Shown piece after piece: positions 9,019 to 20,873 of a stretch of 64,000 bases of DNA. The stretch comes from Oscillospiraceae bacterium (GTDB lineage: Bacteria > Bacillota > Clostridia > Oscillospirales > Acutalibacteraceae): contig CADCLS010000005.1 in NCBI GenBank assembly GCA_902802375.1, positions 62,001 to 126,000 on the forward strand, written 5' to 3'. The notes under the pieces were generated by a model that saw nothing but the letters and a program-made list of their open reading frames with translations, searched no databases and had not been told where the DNA came from. A program made the translations under genes and the position numbers. The stretch's first letter is position 1. Every line of letters begins with the position of its first letter.

Positions 9019-9984
9019 ATGAAAATAGGAAATGTAGAAATTAAAGGTTATGCCGCACTGGCTCCTATGGCAGGAGTCACCGATAGGGCCATGCGGGAAA
9101 TATGTGTAAGATACGGCGCGGCTTTTTGCGTAGGCGAGCTTACAAGCGCTAAAGCCGTAGTGCTTGGCGACGATAAATCAAAAGCGCTTCTGAAAAGTGT
9201 TGGAGGAAAAATCTGGGCGCCGCAGCTTTTCGGTTCCGACCCCGATATTATTGCCGCCGCCGCACAAAAGGCGCTTGAATACGGACCCTCTTTTATAGAT
9301 ATAAATATGGGTTGCCCGGCGCCGAAGGTTGCAGGAAACGGAGCAGGCAGTGCGCTAATGCGCGATATTCCAAGGGCGTGCAAGATTATCCGTGCGGTTT
9401 CAAATGCGGTTGATGTGCCGGTGACCGTAAAATTCAGAACGGGTTGGGATAAAGACCATATAACCGCCGTAGAGCTTGCAGTCGCCGCGGAAGCCTCAGG
9501 CGCCGCCGCCGTCACCGTTCACGGCAGAACGCGTGAGCAGATGTATGCGCCGCCGGTGGATATTAAAACAATAGCCGCGGTAAAGAAAGCAGTAAAAATT
9601 CCGGTTATTGCAAACGGTGATATAATCTCAGGTGCCGCGGCAAAGGAAATGTACGAAAATACCGGTTGCGATTTTGTGTCGGTTGGCAGGGCGGCACGCG
9701 GCAACCCTTTTATTTTCGGCGAAATAAACGCTTATCTGTCGGGCAAAGCTTATACTGCGCCCACACTCAAAGAGCGCCTTAATGTTTGCAAAGAACAGAT
9801 AGAAAAGATGTGTGAGTATAAGGACCCGTATATCGCGGTTCTTGAAGCGAGAAAGCATCTTTCTTGGTATATCACCGGTCTTTCAGGAGCGGCGGAATTA
9901 AGGCGGCAGGCGTGCAGTGTAAAAACCAACGCCGATATTGACGCAATTATCCAAAAAGCCCTTGAACTAAACCCCGATATGTGA
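9019..9984 (+). CDS. dusB: tRNA-dihydrouridine synthase (DusB family)
   Basis: Flavoenzyme that reduces uridines in the tRNA D-loop using NADPH and FMN. The 321 residues form a TIM barrel with APMAGVTDRAMRE at the N-terminus, the catalytic cysteine C99 in NMGCPAPKV, VKFRTGWD, VHGRTREQMY and PVIANGDI, all in the expected order. The C-terminal helical domain is present. The ATG at 9019 has no Shine-Dalgarno sequence and sits 9 nt from the -10 box. yebC follows 38 nt later on the same strand, probably co-transcribed. Dus subfamily assignment (B) is by overall resemblance. Confidence 0.95.
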   Translation: MKIGNVEIKGYAALAPMAGVTDRAMREICVRYGAAFCVGELTSAKAVVLGDDKSKALLKSVGGKIWAPQLFGSDPDIIAAAAQKALEYGPSFIDINMGCPAPKVAGNGAGSALMRDIPRACKIIRAVSNAVDVPVTVKFRTGWDKDHITAVELAVAAEASGAAAVTVHGRTREQMYAPPVDIKTIAAVKKAVKIPVIANGDIISGAAAKEMYENTGCDFVSVGRAARGNPFIFGEINAYLSGKAYTAPTLKERLNVCKEQIEKMCEYKDPYIAVLEARKHLSWYITGLSGAAELRRQACSVKTNADIDAIIQKALELNPDM

Positions 9985-10022
9985 TAAAATACGGGATAGT
10001 AAAGAATGAAAGAAGAGTATTT

Positions 10023-10745
10023 ATGTCAGGACATTCAAAGTGGAACAACATCAAAAGAAAAAAAGAAAAAACCGATGCGGCGAAAGCAAAGATTTTCACC
10101 AAAATCGGCAGAGAAATATCTGTAATAGTAAAGCAGGGAGGACCGAACCCGGCTGAAAACAGTAAGCTAAAAGACGCAATAGCAAAGGCAAAAGCCGCAA
10201 ATGTACCTAACGATAATATTGAGCGCATTATAAGCAAAGCCGCAGGCGAGGCGGACGGCAGCAATTACGAAGAGTTAATCTACGAGGGCTACGGTCCGAG
10301 TGGTGTTGCGATAATTGTCGAAACGCTCACAGATAACCGCAACCGCACTGCCGGCGATATTCGCCACTATTTTGATAAGTGCGGCGGAAATCTCGGTCAG
10401 TCAGGTTCTGTAATGTTTATGTTTGACCGCAAAGGTATTATAGAAATCGAAGCCGAGGGCAAGGATGAGGATACGGTTATGGAGGATGCTCTCGAAGCCG
10501 GTGCGGACGATTTTAATTTCGATGGTGATGTTTTTGAGATAACCACCGAGCCTAACAGTCTCGGTGCTGTGCGTGATGCACTTGAAGCCAAAGGCTATGA
10601 ATTCTTAACAGCAGAGGTGCAGTATATACCTCAAACTACCACAAGCGTAGAGGGCGAAGCGGAACAGAAAATGGAAAAGCTGCTCGATATGCTTGATGAA
10701 AATGATGATGTACAAAATGTTTGGCATAACCTGGCAGATGATTAA
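10023..10745 (+). CDS. YebC/PmpR-family protein
   Basis: YebC/TACO1-family proteins are described as DNA-binding regulators and, more recently, as translation factors that ease ribosome stalling at proline runs. The 240 residues begin MSGHSKWNNIKRKKEK, the family signature, which fixes the start at the ATG 10023; an upstream GTG at 9981 would overlap dusB and add residues unlike the family. Other signatures are GRE.SVIVKQGG, NDNIERIISKA and the acidic middle domain around EAGADD. Length matches the family's 240-250 residues. A strong terminator follows. Confidence 0.95.
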   Translation: MSGHSKWNNIKRKKEKTDAAKAKIFTKIGREISVIVKQGGPNPAENSKLKDAIAKAKAANVPNDNIERIISKAAGEADGSNYEELIYEGYGPSGVAIIVETLTDNRNRTAGDIRHYFDKCGGNLGQSGSVMFMFDRKGIIEIEAEGKDEDTVMEDALEAGADDFNFDGDVFEITTEPNSLGAVRDALEAKGYEFLTAEVQYIPQTTTSVEGEAEQKMEKLLDMLDENDDVQNVWHNLADD

Positions 10746-10761
10746 TAAATAAAAGTAATAA

Positions 10762-10796
10762 AGTGCGGCGGTAATTCTTTTACCGCCGCGCTTTTT
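10762..10796. terminator. Intrinsic terminator between convergent yebC and cyclophilin genes
   Basis: GCGGCGGTAA pairs with TTACCGCCGC around a 5-nt loop, followed on the plus strand by CTTTTT. It terminates yebC and may also serve the opposing gene, although its U-tract is weaker in that direction. Confidence 0.85.
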
Positions 10797-11394
10797 ATAC
10801 CTCTTTTATTTCAATAGAATTTATAACAACATCGTCAACCGGTTTATCGGCGGCGCCTACCGGGGTTTCGGCGATTTTATCTACCGCATCCATACCGTTT
10901 ATGACCTGACCGAAAACGGTATGACGGAAATCAAGCCACGGTGTGCCGCCGAGTGTGCGGTAAGCCTCAACGATATTTTCAGGGAAGCCTCTGTCCGCCA
11001 TACCCTCCATTTGAGAGAGCATATTGCCGGGTACACTTTTAGCCTGCACTATAAAGAACTGACTACCGTTTGTGCCGGGTCCCGCGTTTGCCATAGATAG
11101 CGCACCGCGGAGATTATGGAGGTCGGGGTCAAATTCATCCTCAAAGCTGCCTCCCCATATAGACTCACCGCCCATACCGGTTGCCGTCGGGTCGCCGCCT
11201 TGTATCATAAAATCTTTTATTACTCTGTGGAAAACTATACCGTTATAGTAACCGTTTTTCGAGTGAGTTATAAAGTTTTGGCAGGTTTTGGGCGCTTTTT
11301 CAGGGAAAAGTTTAATCTCAATATCTCCCATATTTGTGTGTATAAGCGCCACGGTATCACCTTTTTTTACATTTTCGAGCTGATAAGCTGACAC
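10795..11394 (-). CDS. Peptidyl-prolyl cis-trans isomerase, cyclophilin type
   Basis: Cytosolic cyclophilin that catalyses proline isomerisation in protein folding. The 199 residues show the family core: [20 protein letters not shown] with the catalytic arginine in [16 protein letters not shown], and the NGSQFFI motif. There is no signal peptide, so it is intracellular. The start is a GTG at 11394 with AAAGGAAG about 9 nt upstream. A 14-nt gap separates it from uvrC upstream, so the two may be co-transcribed. A short insertion after the [10 protein letters not shown] motif (about residues 120-145) is longer than in minimal cyclophilins. Confidence 0.93.
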   Translation of the reverse strand: MSAYQLENVKKGDTVALIHTNMGDIEIKLFPEKAPKTCQNFITHSKNGYYNGIVFHRVIKDFMIQGGDPTATGMGGESIWGGSFEDEFDPDLHNLRGALSMANAGPGTNGSQFFIVQAKSVPGNMLSQMEGMADRGFPENIVEAYRTLGGTPWLDFRHTVFGQVINGMDAVDKIAETPVGAADKPVDDVVINSIEIKEV

Positions 11395-11408
11395 AATAAT
11401 ACTTCCTT

Positions 11409-13235
11409 TCAGTTGTTAAAATAATTATATATTTTCAAAGCCGCCGTTTTGGTGACTCCGGTTACCTTTGATAGTTCGTCTATACTTGCCGACTTTATAG
11501 CTGTAACGGTCTTAAAGTGTTTAATTAGCGCCGCGGCGGTCTTTTCGCCTACGCCCTCAATTTCCGTCAGCGACGAGCCGAGCATTTTTTTGCTCCGCCT
11601 CTTTCGGTGGAAGCTTATAGCAAAGCGGTGAACTTCATCTTGCACGGCGGTTATAAACGAAAATACTGCGCGGTTGCTCTTTATTTCAATATCGTCGCCG
11701 CCCGTAGCAATAGCGCGCGTTCTGTGTTTGCCGTCTTTAACCATACCGAAAAGCGGCACTTTTATATTATGCTTTTCCAAAACCGGTAACACCGCCGAAA
11801 TCTGACCTGACGCGCCGTCGAGTAAAATAAGGTCGGGAAGTCGGGAGAAGCCCTCATCAAAACCTTTTTCATACTCGTTAAAGCGCCGGTCTAAGACTTC
11901 CGCCATAGACCTGTAATCGTCCTGACCGGAAAAGCCTTTTATCTTAAAATGCTTATAATGCTTTCTATCGGGCTTTCCGCCTTTGAATACCACCATACCT
12001 GCAACATTTTCCTCGCCGCCGGTATTTGAAATATCATACGCTTCTATTATTTCGGGCGTTTTTTTAAGCCCTAAAACTTCTTTAAGTGAGCTAAGAACTG
12101 CGGTTTCACGCGCGGTGCGGTTTAGCTTTAACGCTAAGTTTTCCGCCGCATTCTGTGAGCACATTGAAACAAGGCTCTTTTGCTCGCCCCGTTCGGGACA
12201 GAGTATTTGTATATTCCTGCCCGATATTTCGGTTAAAAACCTGGAAATCAGTTCTTTATCTGCAATATTGCTGTCAAGTAAAATACGGCTCGGAAAATCG
12301 CCGTCTGAGTCATAATAACGGCTTAAAAACTCACTGTAAAGCTCGTCCTTAGTATAACTGCCGTCAATATAAAACACGCGCTTGTCGGTAAGTCGGTAAC
12401 CTCTGAATACAAGCACTGCCACACAGCATATATCTCCGCTTGAAACGCTCGAAAAAACATCCTGAGATTTATATGTGCAGGATACAACTTTTTGTTTGTC
12501 GGATAATTTTTTTATGGCGTTTATTCTGTCTCTGAGCTTTGCGGCATACTCAAAATTAAGATTTTCTGCCGCCGCGTTCATCCGTTCGGTTAATTGCTTT
12601 ACGGTGTCGCCGTCGGTGCCGTTTTTAATAAATGATATGGCGCTGTTTACCGCCTCGCGATAGTCTTCGATTTTGATTTTACCCTTGCAGGGTGCGTCAC
12701 ATCTGCCTATATGGTAATTAAGACATGGCTTTGAGGGCTTATCAAAGGAACGGTTACAGTCCGGCAGACGAAATATTTTCAGCGCCTCATCAACGGTATC
12801 TTTTACTACAAGTGAGGAGTAATACGGACCTATATATTTTGCTTTTTTGTCGGCAGTATCCTTGCTTGTGGTAATTTTCTGCCACTTTTCATCAGTTATT
12901 TTTATATAGTGATAGCCTTTATCGTCTTTAAGCAGAATATTATACTTAGGCTGGTTTTGTTTAATAAGCGAGTTTTCAAGAATTAACGCTTCAAACTCAC
13001 TGTCACACAAAACAAAATCAAAATCCTCAACATTATCAACCATTCTGCGCACTTTCTCGGGGTGATGATTACCGCTTCCGAAATACTGCGTAACTCTGTT
13101 TTTAAGTGCTTTTGCTTTGCCAACATATATTATTTCGCCCGATTTATTGCGCATTATATATACGCCCGGCGTTTTGGGAAGCCGGTTAGCTTTGTTTTTA
13201 AGTCTTCTAAGCCGCGCCGATGTATCCTCGCTCAT
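11409..13235 (-). CDS. uvrC: Excinuclease ABC subunit C
   Basis: UvrC makes both incisions in nucleotide excision repair after UvrAB loading. The 608 residues contain the GIY-YIG nuclease at the N-terminus (GVYIMRN and [13 protein letters not shown]), a cysteine cluster typical of UvrC (CNRSF...[13 protein letters not shown]), a UVR helical hairpin near 205-235, an RNase H-like second nuclease ([13 protein letters not shown]) and a C-terminal helix-hairpin-helix region ([17 protein letters not shown]). The ATG at 13235 has GGTGAGA 4 nt upstream. uvrA and uvrB are not in the window. Confidence 0.97.
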   Translation of the reverse strand: MSEDTSARLRRLKNKANRLPKTPGVYIMRNKSGEIIYVGKAKALKNRVTQYFGSGNHHPEKVRRMVDNVEDFDFVLCDSEFEALILENSLIKQNQPKYNILLKDDKGYHYIKITDEKWQKITTSKDTADKKAKYIGPYYSSLVVKDTVDEALKIFRLPDCNRSFDKPSKPCLNYHIGRCDAPCKGKIKIEDYREAVNSAISFIKNGTDGDTVKQLTERMNAAAENLNFEYAAKLRDRINAIKKLSDKQKVVSCTYKSQDVFSSVSSGDICCVAVLVFRGYRLTDKRVFYIDGSYTKDELYSEFLSRYYDSDGDFPSRILLDSNIADKELISRFLTEISGRNIQILCPERGEQKSLVSMCSQNAAENLALKLNRTARETAVLSSLKEVLGLKKTPEIIEAYDISNTGGEENVAGMVVFKGGKPDRKHYKHFKIKGFSGQDDYRSMAEVLDRRFNEYEKGFDEGFSRLPDLILLDGASGQISAVLPVLEKHNIKVPLFGMVKDGKHRTRAIATGGDDIEIKSNRAVFSFITAVQDEVHRFAISFHRKRRSKKMLGSSLTEIEGVGEKTAAALIKHFKTVTAIKSASIDELSKVTGVTKTAALKIYNYFNN

Positions 13236-13283
13236 TTTCTCACCGCCCTTTATTATTTTAGCCTAAATACCGTATAAAAGCAA

Positions 13284-13314
13284 CAAAAAACCTTTTTCCG
13301 CGGAAAAAGGTTTT
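13284..13314 (-). terminator. Terminator of the ATP synthase operon
   Basis: A near-perfect palindrome (AACCTTTTTCC, GC, GGAAAAAGGTT) followed on the minus strand by a T-run. It lies between atpC and uvrC and just past the MITE-like repeat. Confidence 0.8.
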
Positions 13315-13458
13315 AATTATATGTTTTTTGTGTGGGCTTACACTCGATAAGGACAAAACGCCTGATAATCGGCTGTTTTGCCGCTCTTTCACGCTTTCAC
13401 TCATTGAAATACGGCGTATTTCAAGTTTTGAGGCAAAGCCCGACGGAAATTTTGCCCT

Positions 13459-16159
<2,701 letters not shown>

Positions 16160-16167
<8 letters not shown>

Positions 16168-17731
16168 TTGAAGCACTCTTTTCAATATATTCGTGTGCGG
16201 CAAAGCTAATGGCCTTAGAGTCTGATTCGCTTATTTTTCCGCTTTTTTCTATTGCCTCACATATTTCGGGAAGCGTCTCTTTTACATAACCTATTATTCC
16301 GCTTTTAAGCTTACTGATTTTGTCGGTCTCCACACGGTCAAAGACATTCGACATACCCGCAATTAAAAGAATTATCTGCTCATACTGCGCTAACGGCTCG
16401 GACTGCTCCTGTCTTAAAAGTGTGAGCAGATTTTTGCCGTGGCGAAGCCTTCTTGCAGTCGCTTCATCAAGCTCGCTTGAAAACTGGTTAAATACCTCTA
16501 TTTCCTTGTATTGAGCAAGCGTCAGCCGCAGTCCGGCGCTTGCTTTTTTAAGCGCTTGAGTCTGTGCCGCGGAGCCTACTCGCGAGACCGAAAGACCTAT
16601 GTTCACCGCCGGTCTCTGCCCCTCAAAAAACAGCTCGCTTTCAAGGAAAATCTGACCGTCGGTAATAGATATTATATTTGTAGGTATATATGCCGAAACA
16701 TCACCGGCTTGGGTTTCTACAATGGGAAGTGCGGTCATACTGCCGCCGCCGAGTTTATCAGAAAGCCTTGCCGAGCGCTCTAAAAGCCTTGAATGAAGAT
16801 AAAACACATCACCCGGATAAGCTTCTCTGCCTGGCGAGCGTTCAAGCAGCAGGCTTAATGTCCTATAGGCTATCGCGTGCTTTGAGAGGTCGTCATATAC
16901 TATCAGAACATCCTTGCCCTGATACATAAAATACTCTGCAATAGCACATCCGGCGTAAGGCGCTATATATTGAAGGGATGCCGGCTCGCTCGCCGAAGCA
17001 TTTACAACAACAGTATATTTATCGGCACCGTGCTCTTTAAGAGTAGCGCAAATTTGGGCAACGCTTGAAGCTTTCTGCCCGATAGCCACATAAATGCAGG
17101 TGACATCTTTCCCTTTTTGATTAAGAATTGTATCAACCGCTATTGTCGTTTTTCCTGTCTGACGGTCGCCTATTATAAGCTCGCGCTGACCTCTTCCTAT
17201 GGGGAACATAGAGTCTATACATAAAAGCCCCGTTTCAAGCGGTACGCTTACGGGTTGTCTTTCAATTATCGCAGGCGCCGCTGCTTCTATCGGCATATAT
17301 CCGTGAGACTCTATTTTACCCTTGCCGTCAATCGGCATACCGAGCGCGTTTACAACACGGCCTATAAAGCCGTCGCCTACCGGTATACCGGCGGTGCGGC
17401 CTGTTCGTTTTACAAGGCTTCCCTCAGTTATAGGTTCATCGTCGCCGAAGAGGATACAACTCACATAATCGCGTTTAAGCTCCTCCGCCATACCACGCAC
17501 TCCGCCGGCAAAAATGAGTATCTCACCGTATCGGATATTATCGAGGCCTGCAACAGTTGCTATACCGTCGCCCACAGTAAGCACTGTGCCTCTTGCGGAA
17601 AGCTCGTCTGAGGGTTGCCAGTTATCTACCGCCTCACGCATCAGCGATACCATATCACCCTCTGCCGCCGCCAGACCTATGAGCAGGCCTCTAAGCTCGT
17701 TTAAGCGCTCTTGTGCGCGTGAATCAAGCAT
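16160..17731 (-). CDS. atpA: ATP synthase F1 subunit alpha
   Basis: Non-catalytic nucleotide-binding subunit of F1. The 523 residues include Walker A GDRQTGKT, VYDDLSKHA and the arginine-finger region SVSRVGSAAQ. The ATG at 17731 is chosen because GGAG lies 8 nt upstream; a further 23 in-frame codons belong to atpF. Compared with typical alpha subunits, where about 25-30 residues precede the GTVLxVGDG motif, this one has about 47, an extra N-terminal helix-like segment (about residues 1-25). That end of alpha normally contacts delta, which this operon lacks. It overlaps atpF by 8 nt. Confidence 0.96.
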
Positions 17732-18185
17732 TTGAGTTCTCCTTTTTTGCGGTCTTTTCGTTAAGCACTTTTTCCGCCGCCTTAACGGCAAGCTCGGCAA
17801 TTTCCTCGCGCGCCTCGTTTATCATACGGTTTTTTTCGCGCGTGGCCGCTTCTTCGGCGTCATTTATTATCTTTTTCTTGGCTTCTTTTGCCTCTTTGAT
17901 TATATTTTCCGCCTCGTTTTCCGCGTCTGCGCGGGCTTTTATAAGGTCGCTTTCTATTTGTGATTGAGTGCTTTTAAGCTTTTCTTCCATCTGGGCTTCT
18001 GCTTTTTTTGCATTTTCAAGCTTTTCGTTTGCCTCATCGTGAATTTTTGTGTATTTTTCAGTGCGTTCGTCCATAAACTTTTTAACCGGCTTATACAAAA
18101 GCAGATAAAGACCGCCGAAAAGCAGAACAATATTAAAGGCGTGAAGTAATATCTGTTGCCAGTCAATATTCAAAGGTAGCGACAT
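17724..18185 (-). CDS. atpF: ATP synthase Fo subunit b
   Basis: Peripheral-stalk subunit. The 153 residues have one N-terminal membrane segment (about 12-30, VLLFGGLYLLLY), the conserved PVKKFMDERTEKY junction and a long charged helix rich in A, E and K. It ends without any delta-like domain and runs directly into atpA with an 8-nt overlap, leaving no room for atpH. The ATG at 18185 has GGCGGTG upstream. Confidence 0.94.
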   Translation of the reverse strand: MSLPLNIDWQQILLHAFNIVLLFGGLYLLLYKPVKKFMDERTEKYTKIHDEANEKLENAKKAEAQMEEKLKSTQSQIESDLIKARADAENEAENIIKEAKEAKKKIINDAEEAATREKNRMINEAREEIAELAVKAAEKVLNEKTAKKENSNA

Positions 18186-18197
18186 ATATACACCGCC

Positions 18198-18557
18198 TTA
18201 CAGTACAAATATAATAAGAATTGCTATAATCAGCGAATAAATAACGGCTGTCTCTATAAACACAAGACCGAGCATAAGTGCAGTTCTGATTTTGCTCTCG
18301 GCTTCCGGCTGGCGAGAAATACCGTCAACGGATTTTGATATTGCGATACCCATACTAAGAGCGCCCACTGCCGCAACTATCGCCACGCACGCCGCCGCCG
18401 CTATAGCCTTGGTTGATGTGGTGTTACTATCGGCAGCCTCTTCGGTTTGTGTAACTGCCGCTTGAGTATCTTCTCCCTCGGCAAAGCATACAGTGCATGC
18501 GAAAAACGCAAACATCAAAAGCATTACCGCCGCTATTGCCAAAACTTTCTTCATCAT
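18198..18557 (-). CDS. atpE: ATP synthase Fo subunit c with signal-peptide-like N-terminal extension
   Basis: Subunit c forms the ion-translocating ring. This one is 119 residues, against about 75-90 in most bacteria. Residues 1-27 look like a signal peptide (MMKKVLAIAA start, hydrophobic core, FAEGE after it), 28-50 are a Thr/Glu/Ala-rich linker, and 51-119 are the normal helical hairpin with loop SRQPEAE. The ion carboxylate is E102 (FIETAVIY). The position matching the Na+ ligand Gln32 of Ilyobacter c is Met69, which favours protons, although Thr103 follows the glutamate as in Na+ rings. The start overlaps the atpB stop by 4 nt. Confidence 0.94.
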   Translation of the reverse strand: MMKKVLAIAAVMLLMFAFFACTVCFAEGEDTQAAVTQTEEAADSNTTSTKAIAAAACVAIVAAVGALSMGIAISKSVDGISRQPEAESKIRTALMLGLVFIETAVIYSLIIAILIIFVL

Positions 18558-19387
18558 ATCTTTTTCCTCCTGGTTTTTTTATCTTTTTTAGGCGTTTTCT
18601 CGGAAACCTCGCCGTAGAAAACCGCCGTCAACATCGTGAGAACATAGGTTTGAATAAGCGCGTGCAGCGCCGTAAACATAACACCGACTATAACCGGCAG
18701 GGCAAACGAAAGCCCCACATAATAGTATACAAGCTCGGTCACTAAAAGGCCGCTGAGCAAAGCTCCGAACAGACGGAAGCTCATGGAAATAGGCAGTGAA
18801 AACTCTTTAAGCGTGCTAAGCATTCCCTTAAATCCGTTACCGAGTATACCGCCCGATAGAATTATGAGGTAAGATGTAACGCCTAAAGCGATAGCCCCGT
18901 TTATATCTGCAAGTGGAGCAGGAAGTGAAATGCTGTGCCCCTCGGTAGTTATCGCCTGAAGACCTAAAAGCTCAAAGAGCGTACCGAGGCAGATATATGT
19001 GCCTGCCGTGAACACATAAGACCCTAAAAAATAGTTTTTATGCGGACTGTTGGATTTTGCAAGACTATCAAAAAAACCTACCGCTTCTTCAATAAGTAAC
19101 TGAAATTTTCCTGGTATTTCTTTGAATTTTGGCACAAAGAAAATCCTCACTGCCGCCGCAAATATAAGTATTAAAAAAGTGACGGTATATGCCGATACAA
19201 CCGCCGGGTTTACATCAAGTATACCGAAAAAGCTTATCTTGTTTGTCTCATGAAGAACGGCGTCACGCATAGCTTCTTTTATTGTTTCACTTTTTTGTGC
19301 GGAGCCGATTAAAAGAGACGAAACCAAAAATGCCGCCGCGCATAACACCCATACGGCAATAAATATCAGCCGTCTTTTTTTGCTCAT
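18554..19387 (-). CDS. atpB: ATP synthase Fo subunit a
   Basis: Membrane stator that forms the ion half-channels against the c-ring. The 277 residues carry about six membrane segments. The essential arginine lies in MSFRLFGALLSG near residue 200. The C-terminal tail is unusually basic (KKDKKTRRKK). The ATG at 19387 follows GGCGGTGAGG. It is first in the operon, with its own promoter; no atpI or atpZ gene precedes it. Confidence 0.95.
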   Translation of the reverse strand: MSKKRRLIFIAVWVLCAAAFLVSSLLIGSAQKSETIKEAMRDAVLHETNKISFFGILDVNPAVVSAYTVTFLILIFAAAVRIFFVPKFKEIPGKFQLLIEEAVGFFDSLAKSNSPHKNYFLGSYVFTAGTYICLGTLFELLGLQAITTEGHSISLPAPLADINGAIALGVTSYLIILSGGILGNGFKGMLSTLKEFSLPISMSFRLFGALLSGLLVTELVYYYVGLSFALPVIVGVMFTALHALIQTYVLTMLTAVFYGEVSEKTPKKDKKTRRKKI

Positions 19388-19423
19388 TTTTCCTCACCGC
19401 CTTTTATGGGTTTTATCTAATAA

Positions 19424-19451
19424 ATTATATCACCGCAAACTGAAAAGTCAA
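19424..19451 (-). promoter_or_regulatory. Sigma-A promoter of the ATP synthase operon
   Basis: TTGACT, 16 nt, TATAAT on the minus strand, ending 36 nt before the atpB start and lying just after the phosphodiesterase stop. Confidence 0.7.
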
Positions 19452-19456
19452 TAAGT

Positions 19457-19930
19457 TTACAGGTACTTTATCGCCGGTAAAATACCCCTTTCGGTTATGT
19501 CTATAACGGCATAACTGTTTTTGCCGTCCCGTGGACTTGCAAGCGAGCCGCAGTTAATAAGATAAACGCCATCTTTGTATTCTATGGAGGATATATGCGT
19601 GTGTCCGTAAAGTGCAATATCGGCGCCGGCGTTCTTTGCGGCGTTACTTAGTATATCCAAACCTGATTTTACCGAGTGTGTATGCCCGTGTGTAAAGTAA
19701 ACCGAGCAATTTTGATACTTTATTATATCAAAAAGCGGATAATCGCACAAAAAATCGCAGTTTCCGCGTACAATACGGAAATTCCTGTCAGGGAAGAACG
19801 GCATAACCTCTTTTATATCGCCTACCACATCCCCTAAAAAGAAAACCTCACGCGCCTCGCTTTCACGCCTTAAAACCCTATCAATAAGCGAGGGACGACC
19901 GTGAGTATCCGAAATCACAACTAACCTCAT
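19457..19930 (-). CDS. Metallophosphoesterase, YfcE/MJ0936-type phosphodiesterase
   Basis: Small cytosolic calcineurin-like phosphodiesterase of 157 residues. All metal-ligand motifs are present: ISDTHGR, FLGDVVGD, RGNCD, FTHGHTHS and LYGHTHIS. I chose the ATG at 19930, preceded by GGAGGTG; a longer frame starting upstream would run into the divergent gene's promoter. Relatives hydrolyse artificial phosphodiesters and their natural substrate is generally unknown. It is divergent from the small-protein cassette, with 48 nt between the start codons. Confidence 0.9.
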   Translation of the reverse strand: MRLVVISDTHGRPSLIDRVLRRESEAREVFFLGDVVGDIKEVMPFFPDRNFRIVRGNCDFLCDYPLFDIIKYQNCSVYFTHGHTHSVKSGLDILSNAAKNAGADIALYGHTHISSIEYKDGVYLINCGSLASPRDGKNSYAVIDITERGILPAIKYL

Positions 19931-19955
19931 AAACACCTCCGAAGCCTCATACATA
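19927..19955 (+). promoter_or_regulatory. Candidate sigma-E promoter for the three-gene small-protein cassette
   Basis: TCATAAA, 14 nt, CATACATA. The -10 box matches the sigma-E consensus CATACANT at 7 of 8 positions and the -35 matches KMATATT at 5 of 7. The predicted transcript starts near 19962, about 17 nt before the first ATG. Confidence 0.5.
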
Positions 19956-19978
19956 TAATAATATGGGGTGAATGACGA

Positions 19979-20233
19979 ATGGATAATATGAATATAGATA
20001 AACAAAAGCTTATAAATGCCATTATAAACTCGGGTAACCAAAAAATCAACCGAAAAGACCTTGAGCGTGCAGGAAACGGCGATATGTCAGGTCTGTTCGG
20101 TGCGCTCGGCTCTGAAGACAGAGAAAAAGTAAAACGGGCGCTGAGTGATAAGGACGCGGCAAAAAAGATACTGAACTCCAAAGAGGGACGAGAAATTCTT
20201 AAAAGCTTTTTAGGCGGTAAAAAGAATGGATGA
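19979..20233 (+). CDS. Small conserved-looking protein of unknown function (cassette gene 1)
   Basis: I do not recognise a named family. The 84 residues are predicted soluble and helical, basic and Gly/Lys rich, with KINRKDLERAGNGDMS followed by a short LFGALGSEDREKVKRAL helix and a KSFLGGKK end. The ATG at 19979 has GGGGTGA upstream. Its end overlaps the next gene by 8 nt, so translation is coupled. Two more small genes follow, then a 284-bp gap and the spoIIIA operon. The candidate sigma-E promoter and this location suggest a sporulation role; that is inference. Confidence 0.75.
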   Translation: MDNMNIDKQKLINAIINSGNQKINRKDLERAGNGDMSGLFGALGSEDREKVKRALSDKDAAKKILNSKEGREILKSFLGGKKNG

Positions 20234-20567
20234 CTTAAACCGCAAGCTTGAAGAGATACTAAATGACCCTGAGAGTATGAATAAAGTCAGGCTTATGGCG
20301 GAAAATCTTTTGGGAGAGGAAAGCGAGGAAAGTAAATCCGAGGATACAGGCGCATCTTTTCTTGACGGCTTTGATATAGGAAAGATGATGAGTATTCTCG
20401 AAAAAATAGGGAACCGCGAAAACGATAACCGCACTCGTCTGCTTTTGGCGCTAAAGCCCAATTTGAGCGAAAGAAGGCGCGCAAAGGTTGATTCGGCGGT
20501 TAAGCTGTTAAAACTGATAGAAGCGCTGCCGCTTCTAAAGCAGGCAGGGATACTCGATTTCGGGTGA
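20226..20567 (+). CDS. Small protein of unknown function (cassette gene 2)
   Basis: 113 residues, no signal peptide or membrane segment. The N-terminus reads NRKLEEILNDPESMNKV, a helix, then an acidic linker (EESEESKSED) and a C-terminal helical part with LLLALKPNLSERRRAKVD and LLKLIEALPLLKQAG. From memory, proteins of this layout (ILNDPE, then LKPxLSExRRxKVDxA, then LLPLLK) are common hypothetical proteins in Clostridia; I cannot name a function. It overlaps gene 1 by 8 nt and precedes gene 3 by 6 nt. Confidence 0.8.
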   Translation: MDDLNRKLEEILNDPESMNKVRLMAENLLGEESEESKSEDTGASFLDGFDIGKMMSILEKIGNRENDNRTRLLLALKPNLSERRRAKVDSAVKLLKLIEALPLLKQAGILDFG

Positions 20568-20573
20568 TTAGCT

Positions 20574-20873
20574 ATGAGTGATAGAGCATTAAACGAAGAA
20601 AAACAGCGTGCGGCGGACCGTATGCGCGAGATGAGTGCGCGCTCGAAATTCAAACAGCAGTACTCACCCGGTCAGACGGCAGAAAAAAACGAAAAAAATT
20701 TGCCTTATAAACCGGAGCCTGCCAAGTCATTTTTTTCAAATCTCAACATACCGTTTTTGGGGGATATAGGGGCGGATAGCGATATGGCGCTGATTCTCGG
20801 TTTAGTGCTTATACTATCCGCCGAAAAATCGGATAAGCTGCTGCTTTTGGCGCTGCTTTATATACTTATGTAG
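20574..20873 (+). CDS. Small membrane-associated protein of unknown function (cassette gene 3)
   Basis: 99 residues. The first two thirds are hydrophilic and basic (EEKQRAADRMREMSARSKF), followed by a C-terminal pair of short hydrophobic stretches (MALILGLVLIL and LLLLALLYILM) separated by SAEKSDK, which could form a membrane hairpin or tail anchor. The ATG at 20574 follows gene 2 by 6 nt. It is the last gene of the cassette; no terminator is evident. Confidence 0.75.
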   Translation: MSDRALNEEKQRAADRMREMSARSKFKQQYSPGQTAEKNEKNLPYKPEPAKSFFSNLNIPFLGDIGADSDMALILGLVLILSAEKSDKLLLLALLYILM

